A DNA stretch of 64,000 nucleotides from Streptomyces sp. DSM 15324 (GTDB lineage Bacteria > Actinomycetota > Actinomycetes > Streptomycetales > Streptomycetaceae): positions 312,743 to 376,742 of the forward strand of contig NZ_KQ949028.1 of NCBI RefSeq assembly GCF_001514285.1. The letters run 5' to 3'. The notes beneath the pieces are model-generated. The model made no database searches. It was not told the origin of the DNA and saw only the letters and a program-made list of their open reading frames with translations. Below, in pieces: positions 43,588 to 53,448 of the stretch (the first letter of the stretch is position 1; the number at the start of each line of letters is the position of its first letter). A program made the translations under genes and the position numbers.

Positions 43588-46002
43588 TCAGCGCCGGCCC
43601 TTCTTCGGGTCGAGCAGGCCCGCCTTGCGCAGGGCGTCGGCCATCGCGCTGTTGGCCGGCGGCGGCGCCTGGCGCGCGGCGCCGCCCCCGCGCTGGCCGC
43701 CGTTCCCGCCGCGCCGGTCGCCCTGCTGCTGGCGCTGCTGCGGCGGGCGTGAGCCGCCCCGCTGCGGCCGCCCGCCGCCGGAGGAACGGTCCTGGCCCTG
43801 GGCGGCCGCCTCGTCGTCCAGCCGGAGGGTGAGGGAGATCCGCTTGCGCGGGATGTCGACGTCGAGGACCTTCACCTTGACGATGTCTCCCGGCTTGACC
43901 ACGTCCCGCGGGTCCTTGACGAACGTCTTCGACAGCGCCGAGACATGCGCCAGACCGTCCTGGTGGACACCGACGTCGATGAACGCCCCGAAGGCCGCCA
44001 CATTCGTCACGACGCCCTCCAGGACCATCCCGGGCGCCAGGTCGGAGATCTTCTCCACGCCCTCCTTGAAGGTGGCGGTCTTGAAGGCGGGCCGAGGGTC
44101 GCGGCCCGGCTTCTCCAGCTCCTTGAGGATGTCGGTCACGGTCGGCAGACCGAAGGTGTCGTCGACGAAGTCCGCGGGCCGCAGCGAGCGCAGCGCGCCC
44201 GTGTTGCCGATGAGGGAGGCCACCTCCTGCCCGGAGGTCTTCACCATGCGCCGCACCACCGGGTACGCCTCCGGGTGCACGCTGGAGGCGTCGAGCGGGT
44301 CGGTGCCGCCGCGGATGCGCAGGAAGCCCGCGCACTGCTCGTAGGCCTTGGGGCCGAGCCGCGGCACCTTCTTCAGCTCCGTACGGGAGGAGAACGGTCC
44401 GTTGGCGTCCCGGTGCGCCACGATGTTCTCGGCGAGTGTGGCGGTGATGCCGGAGACCCGGGCGAGCAGGGGGGCCGACGCCGTGTTGACGTCCACCCCG
44501 ACGCCGTTCACACAGTCCTCCACCACCGCGTCCAGCGAGCGCGACAGCTTCACCTCGGACAGGTCGTGCTGGTACTGGCCCACACCGATGGACTTCGGGT
44601 CGATCTTCACCAGCTCGGCCAGCGGGTCCTGGAGCCGGCGCGCGATGGACACGGCGCCGCGCAGCGACACGTCCATGCCGGGCAGTTCCTGCGAGGCGAA
44701 CGCGGAGGCCGAGTACACCGAGGCGCCCGCCTCGGACACCATCACCTTGGTGAGGTTCAGCTCCGGGTGCCGGGTGATCAGCTCTCCGGCGAGCTTGTCG
44801 GTCTCCCGGGACGCCGTGCCGTTGCCGATCGCGATCAGCTCGACCGCGTGCTCCCGCGCCAGCCGCGCCAGCTTGGCGAGCGCCTCGTCCCACTTGTTGG
44901 CCGGGACGTGCGGGTAGATCACGTCCGTGGCGACGACCTTGCCGGTCGCGTCGACCACGGCCACCTTCACCCCGGTACGGAAACCGGGGTCGAGGCCCAG
45001 CGTCGCGCGCGTGCCGGCGGGGGCCGCGAGGAGCAGGTCCCGCAGGTTCGCGGCGAACACGTTCACCGCCTCGTCCTCGGCGGCCGTGCGCAGCCGCAGC
45101 CGCAGATCGATGCCGAGGTGGACGAGGATGCGGGTCCGCCAGGCCCAGCGGACGGTGTCCGTCAGCCACTTGTCGCCCGGCCGGCCGCGTTCGGCGATGC
45201 CGAACCGCGACGCGACGATCCCCTCGTACGACGAGGGCCCGGGCTGCTCGGAGGGCTCCTCCGGCTCCAGGACGAGATCGAGGACCTCCTCCTTCTCGCC
45301 GCGCAGCATCGCCAGGATCCGGTGCGAGGGCAGCTCGGTGAAGGGCTCGGCGAAGTCGAAGTAGTCGGCGAACTTGGCGCCCGCCTCCTCCTTGCCGTCC
45401 CGCACCTTGGCGGCCAGCCGCCCGCGCCCCCACATCCGCTCGCGCAGCTCGCCGATCAGGTCGGCGTCCTCCGAGAACCGCTCGGTCAGGATCGCCCGCG
45501 CGCCCTCCAGCGCGGCCTGCGGATCGGCGACGCCCTTGTCGGCGTCGACGAACGCGGCCGCCGCCGCGAGCGGCTCCACGCCCGGGTCGCCGAGCAGGCC
45601 CTCGGCCAGCGGTTCGAGACCCGCCTCGCGGGCGATCTGCGCCTTGGTGCGCCGCTTGGGCTTGTACGGGAGGTAGACGTCCTCCAGCCGCGCCTTCGTC
45701 TCGGCGCCGCGGATCTGCGCCTCCAGCGCCTCGGTGAGCTTGCCCTGCTCGCGCACCGACTCCAGGATCGCCGTGCGCCGCTCCTCCAGCTCCCGCAGAT
45801 ACCGCAGCCGCTCCTCGAGCGTGCGCAGCTGCGCGTCGTCGAGCATCTCGGTCGCTTCCTTGCGGTACCGGGCGATGAAGGGCACCGTCGAGCCGCCGTC
45901 GAGCAGCTCCACGGCGGCCTTGACCTGCCGTTCCCGTACGCCGAGCTCCTCGGCGATCCTGCCTTCGATGGACCCTGCTTCGAGGGATCCCGGTGTCGTC
46001 AC
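43588..46002 (-). CDS. tex: Tex, S1-domain RNA-binding transcription accessory protein
   Basis: This 804-residue Tex homologue has an N-terminal helical part ([19 protein letters not shown]), a YqgF/RNase H-like domain ([18 protein letters not shown]), a helix-hairpin-helix region ([18 protein letters not shown]) and an S1 domain ([32 protein letters not shown]). The C-terminus is a Gly/Arg/Gln-rich tail. Tex binds nucleic acid and helps transcription elongation and stress survival. GTG 46002 begins the family N-terminus. Confidence 0.93.
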   Translation of the reverse strand: MTTPGSLEAGSIEGRIAEELGVRERQVKAAVELLDGGSTVPFIARYRKEATEMLDDAQLRTLEERLRYLRELEERRTAILESVREQGKLTEALEAQIRGAETKARLEDVYLPYKPKRRTKAQIAREAGLEPLAEGLLGDPGVEPLAAAAAFVDADKGVADPQAALEGARAILTERFSEDADLIGELRERMWGRGRLAAKVRDGKEEAGAKFADYFDFAEPFTELPSHRILAMLRGEKEEVLDLVLEPEEPSEQPGPSSYEGIVASRFGIAERGRPGDKWLTDTVRWAWRTRILVHLGIDLRLRLRTAAEDEAVNVFAANLRDLLLAAPAGTRATLGLDPGFRTGVKVAVVDATGKVVATDVIYPHVPANKWDEALAKLARLAREHAVELIAIGNGTASRETDKLAGELITRHPELNLTKVMVSEAGASVYSASAFASQELPGMDVSLRGAVSIARRLQDPLAELVKIDPKSIGVGQYQHDLSEVKLSRSLDAVVEDCVNGVGVDVNTASAPLLARVSGITATLAENIVAHRDANGPFSSRTELKKVPRLGPKAYEQCAGFLRIRGGTDPLDASSVHPEAYPVVRRMVKTSGQEVASLIGNTGALRSLRPADFVDDTFGLPTVTDILKELEKPGRDPRPAFKTATFKEGVEKISDLAPGMVLEGVVTNVAAFGAFIDVGVHQDGLAHVSALSKTFVKDPRDVVKPGDIVKVKVLDVDIPRKRISLTLRLDDEAAAQGQDRSSGGGRPQRGGSRPPQQRQQQGDRRGGNGGQRGGGAARQAPPPANSAMADALRKAGLLDPKKGRR

Positions 46003-46143
46003 GAGCCCGTACCGCCTTCTCCACTGAGGTTGCGCCGCAATTGTGGCAGGTGACACCGACAACCCGCGGCTGCCCCGACGACATCGCCCCGCACTGGGCC
46101 CTCGTGACGGTCGGCAGAGGTGACGGTCGTCCCGCCGCGCCGG

Positions 46144-46896
46144 TCACCCGGGCGTGACGCTCCAGGTGAAGCGCGGTTCCCGGCGCTCCAGGAAGGCGCT
46201 GACCCCTTCCGCGGTGTCGCCGGCGAGGCGGGCCTGCGCGGCCCAGTGGGCGTCCCGGTCCGTGCGGCCGTTCGCGAACTCCTTCGCGGCCGCCTGGGTC
46301 AGCCGGGAGCGCGAGACGAGGATGCGGGTGAACTCCGCGACGCGCTCGTCGAGTGCGTCGGCAGGCAGCACCTCGTCGACCAGACCGGTGCGCAGCGCCC
46401 GCTCGGTGTCGATCAACTCACCGGAGAACAGCAGGTACTTGGCGGCGGCGGGACCGATCAGCGCCACCAGCCTGCGGGTGGCGGAGGACGGGTAGACGAT
46501 CCCGAGCCTCGCGGGTGTCACCCCGAACAGCGCGCCCTCCTCGGCGAACCGCAGATCGCAGGCCGCCGCGAGCTGGGCGCCCCCGCCCACGCAGTGCCCC
46601 TTCACGGCCGCCAGCGTCGGCTTGGGGAACGCCGCGAGGGACTCCTCGGCCCGTACGGCCAGGGTCTGGGCCTCGTCCGGCGAGCCCTGGAGCGTGGAGA
46701 TGTCGGCGCCCGCGCAGAAGGTGCCGCCCGCGCCGGTCAGCACCAGCGCCCGGACCTCGGGATCGGCGGCCAGCGCCTCCAGCAGCGGCGGCAGCGCGGC
46801 CCACATCGCGGCCGTCATGGCGTTGCGCTTCGCCGGGTGGTGCAGGACGACGGTGGCGACCCCGTCGGTGACGCCGTGCAGCAGTTCGGGCTCCAT
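46144..46896 (-). CDS. Enoyl-CoA hydratase/isomerase family protein
   Basis: This 250-residue crotonase-fold protein has the oxyanion-hole phrases FCAGADISTL and KGHCVGGGAQLAAACDLRFA. The Glu expected in the hydratase second helix is not clearly present (RLGIVYPSSATRRLV), so isomerase or other crotonase chemistry is possible. It stands alone on the minus strand between tex and a divergent ATP-binding protein gene. Confidence 0.85.
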   Translation of the reverse strand: MEPELLHGVTDGVATVVLHHPAKRNAMTAAMWAALPPLLEALAADPEVRALVLTGAGGTFCAGADISTLQGSPDEAQTLAVRAEESLAAFPKPTLAAVKGHCVGGGAQLAAACDLRFAEEGALFGVTPARLGIVYPSSATRRLVALIGPAAAKYLLFSGELIDTERALRTGLVDEVLPADALDERVAEFTRILVSRSRLTQAAAKEFANGRTDRDAHWAAQARLAGDTAEGVSAFLERREPRFTWSVTPG

Positions 46897-47130
46897 GGCC
46901 CGGATGCTAGCCGCGTGCCCCGGGCCCGGTCACAGCGGCCCCGGGCGACGAAACGGGCGCGAACCGGGGCCGAAACGGGCGAGAGGGGCCGAGGGGGCGC
47001 CGAACCCGTACAACCCGAAGAGTGCGCGAAAGCGGCACCATCGGATCGGGACCGGTCGCGGCCGTGACCTGCCCGGGCGGGGGTGGTCGGGAACGCTCGA
47101 TAATGGCTGACTTCTGGTCAGGCAGGAGGT

Positions 47131-47715
47131 GTGGCGAGGCTCGTTGCCAACACTCGACGTGTGGTGACAATCGAGCGCGAGGGTGGCGACCGGACGATGG
47201 ACAACCACGGGCGCGGGCCCGACCCACGCCCCGAGGGCGGCGCGGACGCACCTCTGGAGTCCCCGGCCGGCCCGGGGCCGCGGCCGCTGCCCTACGAAGG
47301 CGTCTGGCGCTTCACCGCACCGGCCGTGGACGCCTCCGTCCCGCAGGCCCGGCACGCCGTGCGCGACCTGCTCCTGCGCCAGGGGGTGCCGGTCTCGGAG
47401 GACCTGGTCCAGGGGCTGCTGCTGATCGTCTCGGAACTGGTCACCAACGCCGTCCGGCACGCGGCGCTGCTGTCGCCGACGCTCGCGGTGGAGGTGGCCG
47501 TCGGGGCCGAGTGGGTGCGGGTGGCCGTCGAGGACAACCACCCCTACCGCCCGACGGCCCTGGAGGCCGATCACGAGGAGACCAACGGCCGCGGACTGCT
47601 CCTGGTGCGGGAGATCACGAGGGAGGCCGGCGGGATCTGCGACGTCGAGCACACCGCCGGCGGCGGCAAGGTGATCTGGGCCGCCCTGCCGCTCAAGCCC
47701 GTACGACTTCCCTGA
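47131..47715 (+). CDS. ATP-binding protein, anti-sigma/GHKL kinase-like
   Basis: This protein of up to 194 residues has a HATPase_c domain (RsbW/SpoIIAB-like): N-box LIVSELVTNAVRHA and G2 region TNGRGLLLVREI. The first part is Pro/Gly-rich. Streptomyces has many such small kinases, presumed to regulate sigma factors with anti-anti-sigma partners; no partner is adjacent. The start is unclear: the AGGAGGT at 47124-47130 touches GTG 47131, too close to serve it, and GTG 47161 or ATG 47197 are alternatives. A GATAAT box near 47099 may be its promoter. Confidence 0.75.
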   Translation: MARLVANTRRVVTIEREGGDRTMDNHGRGPDPRPEGGADAPLESPAGPGPRPLPYEGVWRFTAPAVDASVPQARHAVRDLLLRQGVPVSEDLVQGLLLIVSELVTNAVRHAALLSPTLAVEVAVGAEWVRVAVEDNHPYRPTALEADHEETNGRGLLLVREITREAGGICDVEHTAGGGKVIWAALPLKPVRLP

Positions 47716-47739
47716 CCAGCGGTCGGCCCGCCCCTCCCC

Positions 47740-47754
47740 GGCGCCCTGAGCGCC
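47740..47754. terminator. Short hairpin between converging genes
   Basis: GGCGC pairs with GCGCC across CCTGA, in the 46-bp gap between the ATP-binding protein gene and idi. A modest bidirectional terminator is possible. Confidence 0.35.
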
Positions 47755-47761
47755 CGGCGGC

Positions 47762-48355
47762 TCACCAGCCGGCCGACGGCCCCGTCAGCTCCCGCACGGC
47801 GGGCCGGGCCGCGTCCAGTACGGTCATGAACCAGGCGGAGAACGGGTCCTTCGCGTGCCGCTCGGCCAGCTCCTCGGGCGTCACGAAGGCCGTGTCGCCG
47901 ACCTCCTCCGCATCCGGCCGGAGCGGCGACTGCACCATCCCGACGAAGAGGTGGTTGTACTCCTGCTCCACCAGGCCCGACGCCGGGTCCGGATGGTTGT
48001 AGCGGACGGTGCCCGCCTCCGCCATCAACGACGGCGACACCCCCAGCTCCTCGAACGTACGCCGCGCGGCCGCCGCGAAGGGCGCCTCGCCCGGGTAGGG
48101 GTGGCCGCAGCAGGTGTTGGACCACACGCCGGGGGAGTGGTACTTGCCGAGCGCCCGCTGCTGGAGCAGCAGCCGGCCCCGCTCGTCGAAGAGGAACACC
48201 GAGAACGCGCGGTGCAGCAGACCCGGCGGCTGGTGGGCCGTGAGCTTCTCCTCGGTGCCGATCGTCACACCGTCCTCGTCGACCAGTTCCAGCAAAATCG
48301 CTTCCGCGGCGCCGCTCGACGAGCTGTGCGTCGCGGTGGCAGGTGTGATCGGCAT
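47762..48355 (-). CDS. idi: Isopentenyl-diphosphate delta-isomerase, type I
   Basis: This 197-residue Nudix-fold enzyme interconverts isopentenyl and dimethylallyl diphosphate. Active-site features are the Cys in SNTCCGHPYPGE and the Glu residues in EEVGDTAFVTPEELAERH and YNHLFVG. ATG 48355 (MPITPATATH) has an AAGGA site; two further in-frame ATGs just upstream are possible. It could supply precursors for the hopanoid genes 10 kb away but is not in their operon. Confidence 0.93.
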   Translation of the reverse strand: MPITPATATHSSSSGAAEAILLELVDEDGVTIGTEEKLTAHQPPGLLHRAFSVFLFDERGRLLLQQRALGKYHSPGVWSNTCCGHPYPGEAPFAAAARRTFEELGVSPSLMAEAGTVRYNHPDPASGLVEQEYNHLFVGMVQSPLRPDAEEVGDTAFVTPEELAERHAKDPFSAWFMTVLDAARPAVRELTGPSAGW

Positions 48356-48529
48356 ACGCATCCTTAGCATCGGTCCTCGCGTCCCCAGTCTGCCGTACGA
48401 GCCCGGTCGGCCCGGCGCTTCGCACGAACGCCGCGCCCGTCCCCCCGCGCACGACGGCGGGCCCCGCGGGTGATCTTGCCCGGGGCCCCGGGCAGGGAAC
48501 CGTCCTGAACTGGTGTCCGGATCGCCGCC

Positions 48530-49471
48530 TCAGTGGCAGAGCCGCGCCTCGTGCTCCGCGTGGCCGACCGGCTCCAGCTGGAAGGTGCAGTGCTCCACGT
48601 CGAAGTGGTCGCCGAGGCAGCCCTGGAGCTCGTGCAGCATCTTCTCGTGACCGATCGCGTTCAGCACGTCCGAGCGCACCACCACGTGCGCCGACAGCAC
48701 CGGCATCCCCGAGGTGATCGTCCAGGCGTGCAGGTCGTGCACGTCCTCCACCCCGTCCAGCGCGACGATGTGGGCCCGCACCTCCGCCATGTCGACGTCC
48801 TTGGGCGCCGCCTCCAGCAGCACGTCGAGCGTCTCCCGCAGCAGCTTCACCGTGCGCGGCACGATCATCAGACCGATCACCAGGGAGGCGATCGGGTCGG
48901 CGTACTCCCAGCCGGTGGTCAGGATCACCACGGCCGAGATCAGCACCGCGACCGAGCCCAGCGCGTCCGCCGCCACCTCCAGGAACGCCCCGCGCACGTT
49001 CAGGCTCTCCGCCTGGCCCCGCATCAGCAGCGTGAGCGAGATCATGTTCGCGATCAGACCGATGGCCCCGAACCAGATCATCAGCCCGCCCTCGGTACCG
49101 GCCGGGGTGACGAACCGCTGGACCGCCTCGTACAGGACGTACCCGCCGACGCCGAGCAGCAGCAGACAGTTGGCGAGCGCGGCCAGGATCTCGGCGCGGG
49201 CGTACCCGAAGGTGCGGTTGGTGCTCGCGGGCCGGTTCGCGAAGTGGATCGCGAGCAGGGCCATGCCCAGACCCAGCGCGTCCGTCGCCATGTGCGCCGC
49301 GTCCGCGATCAGCGCCAGGGAGTCGGCGAGGAGCCCGCCGACGATCTCGACCACCATGACGCCGAGCGTGATGCCCAGCGCGACGCGCAGCCGGCCGCGG
49401 TACGCCGCCGCGGCCGTACCGGTGGTCGGCGCGTGCGTGTGTCCGTGGCCGTGGTCGTGCCCAGCCCCCAT
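48530..49471 (-). CDS. CDF-family cation efflux transporter
   Basis: This 313-residue cation diffusion facilitator has six predicted transmembrane helices and a cytoplasmic C-terminal domain. The His-rich start (GHDHGHGHTHA) and the paired metal sites DAAHMATD in helix 2 and EVAADALGSV in helix 5 fit zinc-type CDFs (HxxxD pattern). The C-terminus ends HAEHEARLCH, also metal-binding in character. ATG 49471 is preferred since it follows a GGAGGG site. Confidence 0.9.
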   Translation of the reverse strand: MGAGHDHGHGHTHAPTTGTAAAAYRGRLRVALGITLGVMVVEIVGGLLADSLALIADAAHMATDALGLGMALLAIHFANRPASTNRTFGYARAEILAALANCLLLLGVGGYVLYEAVQRFVTPAGTEGGLMIWFGAIGLIANMISLTLLMRGQAESLNVRGAFLEVAADALGSVAVLISAVVILTTGWEYADPIASLVIGLMIVPRTVKLLRETLDVLLEAAPKDVDMAEVRAHIVALDGVEDVHDLHAWTITSGMPVLSAHVVVRSDVLNAIGHEKMLHELQGCLGDHFDVEHCTFQLEPVGHAEHEARLCH

Positions 49472-49598
49472 GGAAAGCACCCTCCTGTGGTCGCCCGGGA
49501 TCACAGTGAACTACGGGTGGGGGGTATCCGGCAACGCGGCACTGAACACCGTTGTCATGTGCTCTGACCTGCGGAAACGAAATGCAGGTCAGGCCACC

Positions 49599-50582
49599 TC
49601 AGTCGCCGTCCGGCCGGGGTTCGGCCCGGTGCAGCAACCAGCCGCGCCAGGCCGACTCCACCATCTCGCGCACCCCGCGCCGCGCCGTCCAGCCCAGTTC
49701 CCGCGCCGCAAGACCGGCCGAGGCGACCGCGCGCGGCGCGTCACCCGGGCGCCTCCCCTCGACCACCGCGGGCCGCGCGTCGCCGGTCACCTCGCCGATC
49801 AGCGTGACCAGCTCGCGCACCGAGACGCCCTCGCCGCGCCCGATGTTCACGGTGAGGTCACCCCCGTCGCCGGCCGCCCGGCGAGCCGCCGCGAGATGCG
49901 CCTCGGCCAGGTCCGCGACATGGATGTAGTCCCGCACACACGTGCCGTCCGGTGTCGGGTAGTCGTCGCCGAAGATCCGCGGGGCCTCGTCGCGGGTCAG
50001 CCGGTCGAAGACCATCGGCACGATGTTGAACACCCCGGTGTCGGCCAGCTCGGGCGCGGCGGCGCCGGCCACGTTGAAGTAGCGCAGACACGTCGTCGTG
50101 ATGCCGTGCGCCCGCCCGGCCGCCCGCACCAGCCATTCCCCGGCGAGCTTGGTCTCGCCGTAGGGGTTCACCGGGGCGCAGGGGGTGTCCTCCGTGATGA
50201 GGTCCACGTCCGGGTTGCCGTAGACGGCCGCGGACGAGGAGAACACGAACCGCCGCACCCCGGCCTCGGCCACCGCCTCCAGGAGCGTGGCCAGACCGCC
50301 GACGTTCTCCCGGTAGTAGCGCGTGGGCCGCGCGACCGACTCGGCGACCTGCTTGTGCGCCGCCAGGTGCACCACACCGGTCACCGCGTGCCCGGCCAGG
50401 ACCTCCTTGAGCAGGGCCGCGTCCAGCGCGGAGCCCCGCACCAGGGCGACGTCCGCCGGCAGCCGGGCCGGGACGCCGGCCGAGAGGTCGTCCAGGACGA
50501 CGACGCGCTCGCCGGCGCCCGCCATGGCCCGCGCCACATGCGCCCCTATGTATCCGGCTCCGCCGGTGATCAGCCACGTCAT
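49599..50582 (-). CDS. galE: UDP-glucose 4-epimerase
   Basis: This 327-residue extended-SDR epimerase has the NAD motif GGAGYIG, the catalytic SSSAAVYG and YGETK (YxxxK), and the typical LRYFNVAGA and CVRDYIHVADLA. It interconverts UDP-glucose and UDP-galactose. It is divergent from the polyol-phosphate polymer operon starting at 50906, so it may provide sugar for the same surface polymer, though this is only suggested by position. Confidence 0.92.
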   Translation of the reverse strand: MTWLITGGAGYIGAHVARAMAGAGERVVVLDDLSAGVPARLPADVALVRGSALDAALLKEVLAGHAVTGVVHLAAHKQVAESVARPTRYYRENVGGLATLLEAVAEAGVRRFVFSSSAAVYGNPDVDLITEDTPCAPVNPYGETKLAGEWLVRAAGRAHGITTTCLRYFNVAGAAAPELADTGVFNIVPMVFDRLTRDEAPRIFGDDYPTPDGTCVRDYIHVADLAEAHLAAARRAAGDGGDLTVNIGRGEGVSVRELVTLIGEVTGDARPAVVEGRRPGDAPRAVASAGLAARELGWTARRGVREMVESAWRGWLLHRAEPRPDGD

Positions 50583-50905
50583 GGCCGCCCACCCTATGCC
50601 GAGGCGCCGCGCCGCCCGCAATGTCCTCCATGTCGGACACCCGACCCCGTGGTGCGCGCCCGGAGGCCCTCGCGGTTTGTCGGGCGGGCCGCCGATCGAT
50701 GATGATGATCTCGGCAAAGGCCGGTTCAAGCCGTGCCGTCCGGCCGTGTTGATCGGAGCTGAACGGCCGATGAACGCGGCCTTCCCGGCATCCGATAGCC
50801 TCTGCCGACATGCCGCCCGCCCGGCCCCGACCGGGGCAGGCCCAGGGCGCCTCCATCGTGTACACGACCGGCGCGGACGCGTCGGGACCCAGGGAGTGAG
50901 TTCGG
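50583..50905. other. Divergent promoter region, no gene seen
   Basis: This 323-bp gap lies between galE and the polymer operon. Neither strand shows a convincing gene or long palindrome. It presumably holds promoters for both sides; no confident -10/-35 pair was identified. Confidence 0.6.
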
Positions 50906-52699
50906 TTGCCGACCGCCATCCTCACCGGTCAGCCGGTCCCCGGATCGTCGATCGAGAGTGATCTGCACTCCCTCGGCTTCGACGTCCGGCTCGCCGCCGG
51001 CGGCGCCGACACCGAGGCACTGCTCGCCGAGGTGCCGGCCCAGGACCGGGTCGCCGTCGTCGACGCCCGCTTCGTCGGTCATCTGCACGCCCTGCGCCTC
51101 GGCCTCACCGACCCGCGCTTCCCGCTCGCCGCGATCCCCGGCGCGCTCACCGCGCAGGCCGCCGGCCGGCCGGCCCTCGCCCGCGCGCTGGCCCGCGAGA
51201 ACGGCGCGAGCGGCGGCACCGCGGTCGCCGTGGACAGCCTCGCCGACCGTGTCGTCACCGCCCTCGACGCCGACGGCGAGGGCGTCCACCGCCCCGAGCT
51301 GGGCAGCCTGGTCGCCGAGGTCCCCGCCGACCCCCAGGCCCGCAACGAGGCGCGGCAGGCCGTCGCCTCCGTCGACGACGAGGCCGTACGCCTGAGGTCG
51401 GCCGTGAAGGCCCGCGACGGCTTCTTCACCACCTACTGCATCAGCCCGTACTCCCGCTACATCGCCCGCTGGTGCGCCCGCCGGGGCCTCACCCCCAACC
51501 AGGTCACCACCGCCTCCCTGATCACCGCGCTGATCGCGGCCGGGTGCGCGGCCACCGGCACCCGGGGCGGCTTCGTCGCGGCCGGTGTCCTGCTCATCGC
51601 GTCCTTCGTGCTGGACTGCACCGACGGCCAGCTCGCCCGCTACTCCCTGCAGTACTCCACGCTCGGCGCCTGGCTCGACGCCACCTTCGACCGGATCAAG
51701 GAGTACGCCTACTACGCCGGCCTCGCGCTCGGCGCCGCGAAGGGCGGCGACGACGTGTGGGCGCTCGCGCTGGGCGCGATGATCCTGCAGACCTGCCGGC
51801 ACGTGGTCGACTTCTCCTTCAACGAGGCCAACCACGACGCCACCGCCAACACCAGCCCCACCGCCGCCCTCTCCGACAGGCTCGACAGCGTCGGCTGGAC
51901 GGTCTGGGTGCGGCGGATGATCGTCCTGCCCATCGGTGAACGATGGGCCATGATCGCCGTCCTGACGGCCGCCACGACCCCCCGGATCACCTTCTACGCG
52001 CTGCTCGCGGGCTGCGCCTTCGCGGCGACGTACACCACGGCCGGGCGGGTGCTGCGCTCGGTCACCCGCAAGGCGCGGCGCACCGACCGGGCTGCGCAGG
52101 CGCTCGCGGACCTGACCGACAGCGGCCCCCTCGCCCAGGGCCTGGCCCGGGTCCTGCGCGGCAGGGGCGGCCACCTGGCACCGTTCAGCGCCGCCGGGGG
52201 CGTCGTCCTGGTCGTGGTGGGGTCCTGGCTGTGGGGGCCGGGCTGGTGGACCGTCCTGATGGCCGGTGCCTATGTCCTGACCTCGGCCGAAGCCGTCTCG
52301 CGCCCCCTCAAGGGCGCCCTCGACTGGCTCGTCCCCCCGCTCTTCCGGGCCGGCGAATACCTCACCGTCCTGATCCTCGCGGCGAAGTCCGGGGTGAACG
52401 GAGCCCTTCCCGCGGCTTTCGGCCTGGTGTCCGCCGTCGCCTACCATCACTACGACACGGTGTACCGCATCCGCGGCAACGCCGGAGCGCCGCCGGTCTG
52501 GCTGGTGCGCGTCGTAGGGGGGCAGGAGGGGCGGACGCTGCTCGTCGCGGTGCTGGCCGCCCTGCTCACCGCCACGCAGTTCACGGTCGCGCTCACGGTT
52601 CTTGCCGTGGCCGTCGCCCTCGTGGTGCTCGTCGAGAGCATCCGCTTCTGGGTGTCCGCAGGGGCCCCCGCCGTACACGACGAAGGAGAACCCGCATGA
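50906..52699 (+). CDS. Membrane CDP-alcohol phosphatidyltransferase with N-terminal extra domain (DUF5941-type)
   Basis: This 597-residue, three-part protein has an N-terminal alpha/beta domain (1 to about 165) of unknown role, then a CDP-alcohol phosphotransferase membrane domain with the full motif D237-x2-D240-G-x2-A-R245-x8-G254-x3-D258-x3-D262. The C-terminal membrane region (about 410-597) resembles DUF5941. It should transfer an alcohol phosphate from a CDP-activated donor to an acceptor. TTG 50906 with GGGAG upstream is the likely start. Its stop overlaps the next ATG (ATGA). It leads a seven-gene operon. Confidence 0.82.
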   Translation: MPTAILTGQPVPGSSIESDLHSLGFDVRLAAGGADTEALLAEVPAQDRVAVVDARFVGHLHALRLGLTDPRFPLAAIPGALTAQAAGRPALARALARENGASGGTAVAVDSLADRVVTALDADGEGVHRPELGSLVAEVPADPQARNEARQAVASVDDEAVRLRSAVKARDGFFTTYCISPYSRYIARWCARRGLTPNQVTTASLITALIAAGCAATGTRGGFVAAGVLLIASFVLDCTDGQLARYSLQYSTLGAWLDATFDRIKEYAYYAGLALGAAKGGDDVWALALGAMILQTCRHVVDFSFNEANHDATANTSPTAALSDRLDSVGWTVWVRRMIVLPIGERWAMIAVLTAATTPRITFYALLAGCAFAATYTTAGRVLRSVTRKARRTDRAAQALADLTDSGPLAQGLARVLRGRGGHLAPFSAAGGVVLVVVGSWLWGPGWWTVLMAGAYVLTSAEAVSRPLKGALDWLVPPLFRAGEYLTVLILAAKSGVNGALPAAFGLVSAVAYHHYDTVYRIRGNAGAPPVWLVRVVGGQEGRTLLVAVLAALLTATQFTVALTVLAVAVALVVLVESIRFWVSAGAPAVHDEGEPA

Positions 52700-53448
52700 T
52701 CGGCCTCGTGCTGGCGGCCGGCGCCGGCCGGCGTCTGCGCCCCTACACCGACAGCCTGCCCAAGGCGCTGGTGCCGGTGGGGCCCGCGGGCATAGAGGGC
52801 GAGCCCACGGTCCTGGACCTGACCCTCGGCAACTTCGCCGAGATCGGGCTGACCGAGGTCGCGGTCGTCGTCGGCTACCGCAAGGAGGCCGTGTACGCGC
52901 GCAAGGAGGCGCTGGAGGCGAAGTACGGCCTCAAGCTCACCCTGATCGACAACGACAAGGCCGAGGAGTGGAACAACGCCTACTCCCTGTGGTGCGGCCG
53001 TGACGCCCTGAAGGACGGCGTGATCCTCGCCAACGGCGACACCGTGCACCCGGTCTCCGTCGAGAAGACCCTGCTCGCCGCCCGCGGCGAGGGCCGGCGG
53101 ATCATCCTCGCCCTGGACACCGTGAAGTCCCTCGCCGACGAGGAGATGAAGGTCGTCGTCGACCCCGAGCGGGGCATGACGAAGATCACCAAGCTGATGG
53201 ACCCGGCCGAGGCCACCGGCGAGTACATCGGCGTCACGCTCATCGAGGGCGACGCCGCCCCCGAGCTCGCCGACGCGCTGCGGACCGTCTGGGAGACCGA
53301 CCCGCAGCAGTTCTACGAGCACGGCTACCAGGAGCTGGTGAACCGCGGCTTCCGGATCGACGTCGCGCCGATCGGCGACGTGAAGTGGGTGGAGATCGAC
53401 AACCACGACGATCTCGCCCGGGGACGGGAGATCGCGTGCCAGTACTGA
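52696..53448 (+). CDS. Nucleotidyltransferase (phosphocholine/polyol-phosphate cytidylyltransferase-like)
   Basis: This 250-residue GT-A-fold nucleotidyltransferase has N-terminal LVLAAGAGRRLRPYTDSLPKALVPV (blocks AAGAGRRLRP and LPKALVPV). Also seen are NNAYSLWCGRD, the metal Asp in LANGDTVHP and WVEIDNHDDLARG. NNAYSLW is seen in LicC/phosphocholine cytidylyltransferase-like enzymes, so a CDP-activated alcohol is the likely product, here perhaps CDP-glycerol of 1-phosphate stereochemistry. It overlaps genes on both sides. Confidence 0.82.
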   Translation: MIGLVLAAGAGRRLRPYTDSLPKALVPVGPAGIEGEPTVLDLTLGNFAEIGLTEVAVVVGYRKEAVYARKEALEAKYGLKLTLIDNDKAEEWNNAYSLWCGRDALKDGVILANGDTVHPVSVEKTLLAARGEGRRIILALDTVKSLADEEMKVVVDPERGMTKITKLMDPAEATGEYIGVTLIEGDAAPELADALRTVWETDPQQFYEHGYQELVNRGFRIDVAPIGDVKWVEIDNHDDLARGREIACQY

